64,000 nucleotides of DNA, taken from assembly GCA_001599755.1 (NCBI GenBank), contig BCHX01000003.1, positions 2,329,289 through 2,393,288 of the forward strand. The letters run 5' to 3'. This document shows, piece after piece, positions 54,683 through 64,000 of the stretch. Within the stretch, counting starts at the first letter, position 1; every line of letters starts with the position of its first letter. Origin of the DNA: Gliomastix tumulicola. Taxonomy: Eukaryota > Ascomycota > Sordariomycetes > Hypocreales > Bionectriaceae. Below the pieces are notes generated by a model. It worked only from the letters and a program-made list of their open reading frames with translations, did not search any database and was not told the origin of the DNA. The translations under genes were made by a program, and so were the position numbers.

Positions 54683-57600
54683 ATGGCACACAGATTCATC
54701 GTACCTGATTCGAGCCCGCAGGGCAGCCCGGCGCCCTCGACCCCCGAGAAGACACCTGGCAGGCGAAATGACTTCTTCTTTGGCGACAACCCGACAACCA
54801 CACCTGCTGGGCCTCCGCCCTCCTCGGCCGCTTCCTTCACGCCTGCGGGAGCTCCCTCAGAATCCTACCTGGGCAGTTCGATAATGCGCGGCGTCACCGA
54901 TCAAAGACCATCGCAGTTTGGTGGCGGCAGCTCTAGGAACGGCGCCGCCGCCGCCGCACGATTATTCGGCAACGCCAGCAACTCGAGCGCACCCCTCGGC
55001 CGGTCGATTGCGCCTCAGAGGCAGCCTTCTGGACTCAGTCGGCAATTTAGCCTGGGCAACTTGGCCAACGACGACGAGGAAGAGGAGGATGACGAAGACG
55101 CTGAAGGAGAAGACGAGGGCCTCTTCAAAAGCTCCTTCGCAGCAGGCAGATACCAGCAGAACGCCACCGACAGGGAAATCGAGCGAGCACTGGACCAGGA
55201 CATGGAGCTGGAGGGCGACGACGAGGCGGATGAATATGGAGACAGCGATGCAGAGGGCGAGGAAGACGAAGAGGGAGAGGATAACCTCTACGATCGCAGC
55301 GATGAGGATGATGCGGAGAAAGAGGGTAGTGATGAAGAGAGCGAAGAGGACGAATCCGGAGAGGATACCGACATGTTCCTCAACATGCGACACGACGACA
55401 GACCATACGGGAAATCTGTCATTGGCGAAGAAGAGACGGATCTCCTGATGCTCACGACACCAGCGGCCACCAGGAAAGTGGCTAAGGAGGCGGAGGCAAT
55501 CTTCAAGAAGTCATCAAACAATCTCCGGAAGTCAGGCGGAGCGGCTTTTGAGTTTGGTCAGATTGCGAAGAATCTCTACGCTCAGCACGACATTGCCGGG
55601 GTCAACGAACCTGGCAGACTGATCTTGGGCACCGAAAGCCTGGTCGCCGGCATGTACACAGAAGGTGTCGACACGGTGGATAACGAAGAGCGGATGGATG
55701 CGTCCCTGACCAACGTCACGCAGAAGCTTCTGGAGCTTTGGCTAGACTACCTTCGGAGTCTCCCACAGCCGGAAGGCGAGGGCGTTGCCGGTATAGGACC
55801 CGAGGAGCGTGCCGAGCCGTTCGCAAAGGCCTATTGGGTAGCCCACATCGTCCTGCGTCTGCACCACACCAGACTGATGGGTGGTGACGAGCTGGACCAG
55901 AAGACACTACCTCTCCCGGAGATCTTGCTGGATTGGATGGATACCCAACACAACCTGTATCCCGACCAAGTTCAGCTGGTCGCACGCCACAAGCCGAGCC
56001 CCGCTTCCCACAGCCTGTACTGGCAGACGTTACGGAACCTGCTGCTTCGCGGGAAGATCTTTGAAGCGGTTAACCTCCTCAAGACTGCAGGGTGGGAGCA
56101 TGTTCGACGCGGCTCGCGGGGCGAGCTCGCCTACACCGGACAAGGATTGAAGCACGTGCAGAGATTCGCCCGCATCGCGTGCGATGTGCTGGAGAGTTGC
56201 CCGGCTACCAAGGCTGACTGGGACATCTGGAATAGTAACTGGACCCTTTTCAGATCCAAGGCGGACAGAACTCGCAGGGACATGACGATGTTTGCCGAGG
56301 GCGGTAACCAAGAGCTGGACGAGGACTACTCTTCAGATGGTCCGGGCATGTCGAACATGGCCAGGAAAGCGTCGAGCCAGCTTCCGTGGGACATATACGA
56401 GAACCTCCTGGCATTGTACGGAATCATCCTCGGAAACAAGGAAGCCATCATCGACACGGCTCAGGATTGGTGCGAGGCGACGGTTGGCATGTTGGCGTGG
56501 TGGAACTCGGGCGTGGTGCGCTCTTCCAAGCCCCAGGAGCTTCAACTTTCGTTACGCCAGTCTGGCATGCAGGCTTCTTCCTCACACCTGGGCAGCTCCG
56601 AGAACTACTTCGAGCGCCTGGCGGCCGCCCTTCACGTGGTGACACAGTCTGACCTTGTGCCGAACACGATGAATGCAGTGGAGGTTGCCCTCGCATCCGC
56701 CTTTGAAGGCAACGTGAAAGGTGTGCTGGGGATTCTTCGGACGTGGTCACTCCCTATTGCATGCGCTGTCGCCGAGATCGCATCTCTAGGGCATTGGCTT
56801 CCGCCGCCAGAAAATGCAAAGCCTTTTGCGCTTGATGCTCTAGACATGGAGGATCTTGCCCTCTTTAACATCTCGCAGCCTGGACCGGACGAGATGCAGG
56901 GCATCAAAGACAGCTCACTCGAAAGCTATGCTAGACAGCTTGCTGGCATTGATCGACTTTCCCCTACCCAGGACGGCTGGGAGGTAGCAATGCAGGTGCT
57001 GGGTCGCATGGACGTTCCCGAGAAGTCCGAGGAGACGGTTGGGGAGCTGCTGCGCGATCTTCTTAAGACGCTAGACGAGAACTCGAGCGGGACTGTGGAC
57101 AAGATGTGGAAGATCCTGAATGATCTCGGTATGATCAACTATGCCGAGGAAACGACAGAGGTATGTGCCTACAGGTTTTGCTCTCTAACCCTATAACATG
57201 TGACTGACGACAAGGCAGACATTTGCCGAAATTCTATCACGAGAATCTCATCGATATGGAGAGGCGCTTTGGTACTACGCTCTGTCCCATCGCAGCGAAA
57301 AGGTGCGCGAGGTGCTTAACCTCCTTATTTCATACTCTCTCATCCAATCCACTGTCTACCCGCCCGAGAAGGAATTGGACGAGGAGCTCAGGAACCTACT
57401 ACACAACCGAACGGGCACTCTCGAGAGAAGAGCAGAGCAGGATCTGGAAGCTGCGCAGTTGCTGGGACGTATGCTCAGTGGATATGCGACGCTGCGAAAA
57501 TTCTACGAGCTTCGGGATGAGAGCGCTGCCGACGGCGCTGGCATGTCGGGTGTCAAAGGAATGGCGGCGAGGAAACAGGCCGTAGTGGCACTGGTCGCCG

Positions 57601-58118
57601 TCATCTCCAGTTCTGATGACAACATTCGGGGCGGACTGTACGATGATAGCCGCGAAGCCGTTGTCAGCGAGGATTTCCTACTGGCTCTTCTCGGAGAGGC
57701 AACGGTTTTCGTCACCCAGTCACCCAACCTCCTCACTCTGGACCAGATCGACATCCTGCTGAAGGCGATCGAGGATGCGGAAACGGTCGGATCACGGGTC
57801 TACGCCGCCTGCGAGGAATTCTTTAACCTGGTTGTGGCATCGGGCCAGGGAATGAAGGGATCAACGCCGGCAGATCTGATGAAGTCGACCTCGTCCCTCA
57901 GCGGAAGCAGCTACGTCCTGACTGGCAGCATGATGCTGACTAGTCACCTGCAAAAGTCCATCTCCGGCCCGACTAAGGTACGGCGAGGATGGGACTGGAG
58001 GAAGGGATTCGGAAAGGATGCGAAGTCGCAGGAGGTGCTGCGACTTCTCCGGCTGGGACTTGCCAAGGATCTGGCGTCCCTGTGGCTCGAGGATGCGGAC
58101 GGAGTTGTGGTATTTTGA
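54683..58118 (+). CDS. NUP85: Nucleoporin Nup85
   Basis: Exons 54683-57160 and 57219-58118 (donor GTATGT, branch ACTGAC, acceptor GCAG), joined between codons, give 1125 residues. The first true ATG is at 54683 (MAHRFIVPDSSPQGSP, context CAACATGG). Residues ~1-130 are disordered and Ser/Pro/Gly-rich; ~130-250 form a long Asp/Glu tract. The rest is alpha-solenoid, with SLYWQTLRNLLLRGKIFEAV, the exon joint TFAEILSRESHRYGEALWYY, and GYATLRKFYELRDE, features I associate with fungal Nup85 of the Y (Nup84/Nup107) complex, a structural scaffold of the nuclear pore. The acidic N-terminal extension is much longer than in yeast Nup85. It is followed 316 bp downstream by the aconitase gene on the same strand. 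Confidence 0.82.
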
Positions 58119-58434
58119 GCTTTCAGTTTCCTCGAGGAGCAGCAGCATGAATGCTGCCTAGATGTCTGTCTAGCGAATATGTATAATAACGATATCTTGA
58201 TCCAGGGCGATAAATAGAGCCTCAAAGGATCGAATCATGCATGCATTTTGACACTTTTCTTGGTGCCAATCGGTCGGGATGAATGAGCCCCACATTCATC
58301 CACTGCGGGGCATTTTCTCCAATCCGACAGCTCTGATTTGCAAGACGCCAATTGACTTTGCCGACTCGGCTGTGAAATAAAAAAATAAAAAACTTACACC
58401 ACAAGAATCAACAGGACAGTAGTACTCAGACAGG
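58119..58434. other. NUP85 3' UTR and ACO2 promoter
   Basis: 316 bp between tandem genes. It ends with an A-rich stretch (58377-58395) shortly before the aconitase ATG. No separate gene. Confidence 0.6.
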
Positions 58435-60960
58435 ATGGCTCCCATTCTGCTTGCCGGCCGCTCGAGCGGCACGGTTTCTGTATGTTTTCCTCGATCATCG
58501 GGCATCCTTCCCAGCAGCTAACCTCTCAACTCAACCATACAGCAGGTCTTGCGCCAGAGGACCGGTCTCGGAGCATCGCGACTGGCGCCCGTCGTCGTCA
58601 CCACAACAACACCGCGCAATTCTCCCTCCTCGAGACAGCACCTCTCGACCGCCCACTCCCTCCCGCCGACCTACGAGAGGCTCTTCAACAAGTACACCGA
58701 CGTGCGCCGCGTCCTCGGCAAGCAGCGCCTCACCCTCGCCGAGAAGATCCTCTACAGTCACCTGGACAACGTCGAGGAGTCGCTGCTCGCCGACGGCACG
58801 GAGAATGGCCGCAGTGTCCGGGGCAAGGCCAACTTGCGGCTCAAGCCGGACAGGGTCAACATGCAGGATGCCTCGGCGCAGATGGCGCTGCTGCAGTTCA
58901 TGTCCTGCAACCTGGCGCGGCCGGCGATCCCTGCGAGCATCCACTGCGACCATCTGATTGTGGGCTCCAAGGGCGCTGAGGACGATCTCGAGGCTGGGAT
59001 TCAGACGAATAAGGAGGTGTTTGATTTCCTCGAGTCGGCGGCGCGCAAGTATGGTATGGACTTCTGGCCGCCGGGGGCGGGTATCATCCACCAGACTGTG
59101 CTGGAGAACTATGCGCTGCCCGGCCTGATGATGCTGGGTACCGATAGTCATAGCCCCAATGCTGGTGGGTTGACCACGGTCACCATTGGTGTTGGCGGTG
59201 CGGATGCCGTCGAGGCTTTGGTTGGTGCGCCCTGGGAGCTCAAGGCGCCCAAGGTGCTCGGTGTCGAGCTCACGGGCAAGCTCAATGACTGGGTCTCGCC
59301 CAAGGATGTCATCCTGAGGCTGGCCGGTGAGCTGACGGTGCGCGGCGGAACCGGCTCCATCATCGAGTACTTCGGCCCCGGCGTCGACACCCTCTCGCTC
59401 ACGGGCATGGCGACCATCTGCAACATGGGCGCCGAGGTCGGCGCGACGACATCCATCTTCCCCTACACCGCTGCCTCGGCCCGCTATCTCGAGGCCACGA
59501 GCCGCAGCCAGGCGGTGCGCAACATCGACGCGCTGCAGAGCTTCCCCGGCGCGGGCGCGAACAAGGACGCGTACTTCCGCTTCAGCGCCGACGAGGGCGC
59601 CGAGTACGACCAGGTGATCCGCATCGACCTCTCCACGCTCGAGCCGTACATCAACGGGCCCTTCACGCCGGACCTGGCCACGCCGCTGTCCAAGTTCAAG
59701 GACACGGTAAAGGAGCAGCAGTGGCCCGAGGCGCTGTCGGCCGGGCTCATCGGCAGCTGCACCAACAGCTCGTACGAGGACATGACTCGCGTCGAGAGCC
59801 TGCTCAAGCAGGCGTCGGCCGCGGGGATCAAGCCCGCCGCCGACTTCTACATCACGCCGGGGAGCGAGCAGATCCGCGCGACGCTCGAGCGCGACGGCAC
59901 GCTGGAGACGCTCGAGGGCGCGGGCGGCATCGTGCTGTCCAACGCCTGCGGCCCCTGCATCGGCCAGTGGAAGCGCCAGGACGGCGTCGAGAAGGGCACG
60001 AGCAACGCCATCCTGACGTCGTACAACCGCAACTTCCGCGGCCGCAACGACGGCAACCCGGACACGATGAACTTCCTGGCCTCGCCCGAGATCGTCACGG
60101 CCATGGCCTTTGCCGGCTCGACCACCTTCAACCCCATGACGGACGCGCTCCGCGGGCCCGACGGCGCCGAGTTCAAGTTCTCGCCGCCGAGCGGTCTCGA
60201 GGGCCCCCCCACGCCCTTCGAGTCCGGGAACCCGGCCCTCGGCGTCCTGTCGCAGGAGGCCGACGCGACCACCAAGATCGCCATCTCACCCTCCTCCGAC
60301 CGCCTCGCCCTCCTCGACCCCTTCCCCGCCTTCCCGCAGTCCGACCTTAGCGGCCTCCGCGTCCTCGTCAAGATCACGGGCAAGTGCACGACCGACACCA
60401 TCTCCGCCGCGGGGCCCTGGCTCAAGTACAAGGGCCACCTGCCCAACATCAGCACCAACACGCTCAACACGGCCGTCAACGCCGAGACGGGCGAGGTCAA
60501 CGCCGCCTACGACCTCGACGGCGCCCGCCACACCATCCCGGACCTGGCCGCGCTCTGGAAGGACCGCGGGCAGGAGTGGCTCGTCGTCGCCGAGCACAAC
60601 TACGGCGAGGGCTCCGCGCGCGAGCACGCCGCCCTGCAGCCGCGCTACCTCGGCGCCCGCGTCGTCCTCGTCAAGTCGTTTGCCCGCATCCACGAGACGA
60701 ACCTCAAGAAGCAGGGCGTCGTCCCGCTGACCTTTGAGAACGAGGCCGACTACGATAGGATTGCCGCTGGCGACGAGGTCGCGACCGTGGGGCTTTACGA
60801 GATGCTGCAGAACGGTGGGAGTGGCAGCGTCCAGGTCAGGGTGACCAAGCGCACCACCGGCGAGGAGTTCCTCATCCCGACCAAGCATGCCGTTACCAAG
60901 GACCAGGCCGGCTTCATCCTGGCTGGCAGCGCGCTGAACCTGCTCTCCAAGGGGCTGTAA
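58435..60960 (+). CDS. ACO2: Mitochondrial aconitase, Aco2 type
   Basis: Exons 58435-58479 and 58543-60960 (donor GTATGT, branch GCTAAC, acceptor ACAG), 820 residues. The acceptor is ACAGCAG, so one Gln is optional. The N-terminus is rich in Arg/Ser/Thr and free of acidic residues for about 40 residues (MAPILLAGRSSGTV, RQRTGLGASRLAP), a mitochondrial presequence. Conserved sites are HCDHLIVGS, GTDSHSPNAGG, the iron-sulfur ligands in GSCTNSSYED and NACGPCIGQW, SYNRNFRGRNDGNP, SPSSDRL, and EGSAREHAALQPR in the swivel domain. The C-terminus (GSALNLLSKGL) and overall divergence from the abundant TCA-cycle aconitase suggest the Aco2 class, which in yeasts dehydrates homocitrate in lysine biosynthesis. 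That subclass call is inference; aconitase-family membership is certain. Confidence 0.88.
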
Positions 60961-61554
60961 AACACACAATCACGCTGAAAAGTCGTTGCACTATTTTCTA
61001 TCCCCCGGCGTTAGGAGAATCTAAAAAAAAAAAAAAGGCCACAAGAGAGAGATCTATGGCCTCTATTACTAAGGGCAAGCGGCTGGCTGTTTGTTGTATA
61101 TATTTTTTGACATTTACTCTGAACCAAGTATTGCCTGCAAGAAAAGAAAAAGAAAAAGAAAAAGAGGAAAACTCCATACAATGTCTCCCGTGTAACCCAT
61201 CCCGCTTCTCTTCTCCTCTCTACCCATATCGCGATGCATTTCTCCTCTCCCAGTGTACCCGTTTAGCCCATGATTCCCGCGCCGGAGAAAGCCCGACGGC
61301 GACTGTCTTCTGGCCGGTCTATTCAGCAACACTTCTGGTGATATCGTTGATGCATTATAAAAAACCCATGAACCGTAATATCGTGTGGAACGGCCGCTGT
61401 GATCAGCCGTCGCTTGGTGTCTGCTAACACCTGGTATACCCGTGCTCCGTTGCTCCCCAGACGACACCAATCCCAAGGCAACCGTCTCTCCGAGATCGCG
61501 TCCCATTACCCAATGATACCTCCTCGCAATAGCCAATGTAGTAGAGGGCGCATA
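60961..61554. other. Convergent intergenic region, ACO2 / right-edge gene
   Basis: 3' UTRs of both genes. It holds an A14 run (61023-61036) and an (AAAAG)n purine stretch (61140-61166). No gene. Confidence 0.6.
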
Positions 61555-64000
61555 TTAGGAAGGCCTACACTGCACGCCGGCCTTTGATCTGGGGCTGGAG
61601 ACCTTCTTAAGCTGCTCCAACAGCTCGGACTGGGCTTGCTTGCGGGCGGCCTCTTTCTTCTGATGACGGGCTAGCGCAAGCGCGGCATCGACTTCCTCTT
61701 TCCTCTTCGCTTCGGCCTCTTGCTTGCGGGAAAACTCCTCCTTGGACGCCGCTCTGTGTCTCATGGCCTTGTCCTCCCGCATGCGCGCGCAGATCCTCAG
61801 CCACGCCGGATTCTCCTTCACATCGCTCGGCAGGTCCTCCTCCCGCATAGAGGCAAAGTCTGCCGGTCTCTGGTGACCCCACGGCTCCGGATCCCGGGGC
61901 AGCGGCACTGATATTAACTTCTCTTTCTGGGCCAGCGCGCGCTCTGCCTCCGCCTTGTACTCCTGTAGCCATTTGCTGCGCTGATTTGGTTTGCCGAACC
62001 AACGCTTTCGACCGCCCCTCTGGCGGATCTCCTCGGCTTTCCTCTGGTACCACTCTTCCGTACGGAAATGCGTGCCGTGAATCCGCGGGTTGACGTGAAG
62101 GTACACGGGGCCGTATTTGGCGCTGAAAAGCCCAGTATCCTCCTGGTCCAACGACACGCCCGGAGGCGGACTGCGCGCCCCATCCTGACGATAGATCTGC
62201 GCATCGAGCAGAGCGGACCTTTGATCGGCAGAGTCATGGTCGGCCACCAGCTGAGCAATTCTGCTAGGACCAAACATGGCGCTTGCCTCCCTCTCGATGC
62301 TCGTCTGGGGCCTCTCCTCCCCGCTGTTGGCTCGCGATCCCGGCCTTCTGATGGCAGCCTGAGGTTGTGGCTCTTCGACGCTATCTCGGGGCCTTGTCTC
62401 TTGAGTGCTGCTTCGAGGCCTTGTCTCCTGAGTACTGCTCCGAGGCCTCACTCCCGTGTCTAACACCATTGGCACTCTTGCTTCCTTGTCCTGAACTCTC
62501 GGGCTGACGACCCTTCTGTCCGCTGGTGGGTTGGGTATCACGTCTTTGCCGATTGGCTTGAGCGCCACGTCCTCATTGACTCTTCTCGGAGCCATCGTGT
62601 CCTTGTTGGCTCTTCTTGGTGACACCACCTGCTTATCGACCTTCCTTGCTAACGCCGTCTCCTTGTCAATTCTCCTCGGTGGTACATCCTGCTTATCAAC
62701 TTTACTCGGCAACACCGTCTCCCTATCGATGCTCCTCGGGGGTACATCTTTATCGACTCTTCTTGGGGACATCGTCTCCCTGTCGATGCTCCTCGGCGGC
62801 ACCACCTCTGTGTTGAATCTCCTTGGTGATGCCGTCTCTCTGCTAGTTTCCCTTGGAGGCACCACCTCCTTGTTGACTCCCCTAGGCACCGCCTCCTTGT
62901 CCACTCTCTTGGACACCACCTCCTTGTCAACTCTCCTCGACGAGGCTGTCTTCGTAGCGACTATCCTCGGCGAGGCTGACTCCGTGTTGATGACTATCCT
63001 CGGCGAGATCGTCTCCCTCTCGATTCTCCTCGGTGGCACCACGTTAATCTTGAGGTGTTGAGGCGTCGGCTCCTTCTCTATAGTGTCAAGATGTCTGGCC
63101 GCCCTGTGGTGAGCCTTAACCGGCTCTGCTATAAGCTGAGGAGGCCTCGTTTCCTCGATACTCTGAGATCTCGCATCTGCCACGACGTTCCGTTGCGCCA
63201 GCAATGGCCCAATCGTGGCGGTTGTAGGAGCTTGCTCTGCTATGTTTCTGACCTCCTCTGCCCTGCTCTTTTTGGTCCTCCCAACCTCGTCTATGATCTG
63301 TGTGGGCCCCCGCTTTTCAACGCCTCTGAAGGATCTGATGTCCGTTTCGATGACCTCGGGAAGGGATGTAGGAGATGGCCGAGTTGAGGGTAGATCGTTG
63401 GTCAGATTCTCGATCGAAGGTAGAATTGCTGAAGAGCGGACGAATTGGGACGATCTAGGCTCTTTCTGAGTTGCCTGGTGGCGGGTTTCGTTGCGAATCA
63501 AGGTGGCGCTTGCCTCCTCAAGGACTATTGCGTTTCCATTTGGTCGGTCATGGTTTCCCGTGTAACCAAATCGGGCCAACAAAGAACCGCTGTTGGGCGA
63601 GTCCCTTTCGCGATGATGATTTGCCCCATTGCTGTCTGATGCTCTGCCATCGTAGACGCCCGTCGGACCCGTTGGTGTGTAGGACCGGCTGGGTATGGGT
63701 AACGGCGGTTTGCGAGGTCCATTCAATATCGGCGGCAGTATGCTGCCCGGGTAAAGCTGAGCCCGTTCCATGCCCCTCGCGATCGCGTAATTGTCCTCGA
63801 AAGCATGATGCCTGGGGAGGTTGTCCGCGGTCCTGGGCGGCGGCGGTGGCTCGTATGTGTCCGAGTCACTCGTCTCGGTCAGGTCAATGGTGATCGGGGC
63901 GACCTTGGGCTGAGACTGAGACCGCGACTGCGGCTGAGGCTGCGGCTGCGGCTGAGGTTTAGGCTTGCTCGTAGGGGCCTGTGCGTATGCAGGATTGTGA
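61555..64000 (-). CDS. Large disordered protein with SUMO-interacting motif, 5' partial
   Basis: The frame is open from the stop at 61555 to the window's right edge, 815 visible residues; the start lies outside and the ATG at 63771 is internal. The visible N-terminal part is Gln/Pro/Ser-rich (PQPQPQPQPQSRSQSQ), then ITIDLTETSDSD near 63855-63896, a good SUMO-interacting motif (hydrophobic core plus acidic/Ser flank). The middle (about 62500-63060) is a degenerate repeat with a unit near 12 residues of the form PPRRIDKETVSPRRVDKEV. The C-terminal ~200 residues look conserved and folded or coiled: GPVYLHVNPRIHGTHFRTEE, KRWFGKPNQRSKWLQEY, WLRICARMREDKAM, then a Lys/Glu/Ala-rich helix. I do not recognise the family. 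A nuclear role is suggested by the motif and basic composition. Confidence 0.7.
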   Translation of the reverse strand, partial: HNPAYAQAPTSKPKPQPQPQPQPQSRSQSQPKVAPITIDLTETSDSDTYEPPPPPRTADNLPRHHAFEDNYAIARGMERAQLYPGSILPPILNGPRKPPLPIPSRSYTPTGPTGVYDGRASDSNGANHHRERDSPNSGSLLARFGYTGNHDRPNGNAIVLEEASATLIRNETRHQATQKEPRSSQFVRSSAILPSIENLTNDLPSTRPSPTSLPEVIETDIRSFRGVEKRGPTQIIDEVGRTKKSRAEEVRNIAEQAPTTATIGPLLAQRNVVADARSQSIEETRPPQLIAEPVKAHHRAARHLDTIEKEPTPQHLKINVVPPRRIERETISPRIVINTESASPRIVATKTASSRRVDKEVVSKRVDKEAVPRGVNKEVVPPRETSRETASPRRFNTEVVPPRSIDRETMSPRRVDKDVPPRSIDRETVLPSKVDKQDVPPRRIDKETALARKVDKQVVSPRRANKDTMAPRRVNEDVALKPIGKDVIPNPPADRRVVSPRVQDKEARVPMVLDTGVRPRSSTQETRPRSSTQETRPRDSVEEPQPQAAIRRPGSRANSGEERPQTSIEREASAMFGPSRIAQLVADHDSADQRSALLDAQIYRQDGARSPPPGVSLDQEDTGLFSAKYGPVYLHVNPRIHGTHFRTEEWYQRKAEEIRQRGGRKRWFGKPNQRSKWLQEYKAEAERALAQKEKLISVPLPRDPEPWGHQRPADFASMREEDLPSDVKENPAWLRICARMREDKAMRHRAASKEEFSRKQEAEAKRKEEVDAALALARHQKKEAARKQAQSELLEQLKKVSSPRSKAGVQCRPS

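Overview
The window is a gene-dense stretch of a filamentous ascomycete nuclear genome (Pezizomycotina, most likely a Sordariomycete). The evidence is short 45-110 nt GT-AG introns with CTAAC/CTGAC-type branch points, GC-rich third codon positions, TATA boxes close to starts, and protein families of typical ascomycete length and architecture (Zn2Cys6 regulator, Atg5, UAF subunit Rrn10, Nup85, NmrA-like protein, Aco2-type aconitase). There are 18 genes. Two are cut by the window edges: a DDX60-like helicase on the left and a SUMO-interacting-motif-bearing protein of unknown function on the right.

Layout. 1-9.8 kb: a DDX60-like Ski2-family helicase (+) converges on a four-exon Zn2Cys6 transcription factor (-). 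9.8-17.9 kb: an 8.2 kb gene-free block upstream of that regulator, carrying several short tandem repeats. 18-23.3 kb: Rrn10-like (-) and CSA/Rad28 (+) share a 337 bp divergent promoter. Then come Atg5 (-) and a repeat-rich hydrophilic protein (-). 25-28 kb: a shortened MARVEL-like membrane protein (-) and an AidB-like acyl-CoA dehydrogenase ending in a peroxisomal AKL signal (-). 31.8-44.5 kb: an accessory-looking metabolic block with an NmrA-like reductase (+), a CECR1/ADGF-type adenosine deaminase (-), a divergently placed stand-alone GARS (PurD-like) paralogue with altered active-site residues (+), a small secreted cysteine-rich protein (+) and a 5-oxoprolinase (-). 48-61 kb: housekeeping genes, namely a 72-residue AN1 zinc finger (+), endonuclease III (-), glutathione-dependent formaldehyde dehydrogenase (-), Nup85 (+) and an Aco2-type aconitase (+). 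61.5-64 kb: the right-edge partial gene (-).

How the genes relate. Most are unlinked housekeeping functions: transcription-coupled repair, base excision repair, autophagy, rDNA transcription, nuclear pore and lysine/TCA-type hydro-lyase. The one neighbourhood that might be functionally coherent is 34.5-39 kb. There a purine-nucleoside deaminase and a degenerate purine-biosynthesis ligase are transcribed away from each other across about 970 bp that contains a perfect 8-bp-arm hairpin. The GARS paralogue has intact splice sites and an open frame but appears to have lost its metal-binding Glu/Asn pair, its phosphoribosylamine-site motifs and its ATP-loop signature. It also carries a novel (EVKQ)4 tail. 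It is the strongest candidate here for an undescribed function. A 24-base run of N (39512-39535) inside a poly-G tract marks an assembly gap.
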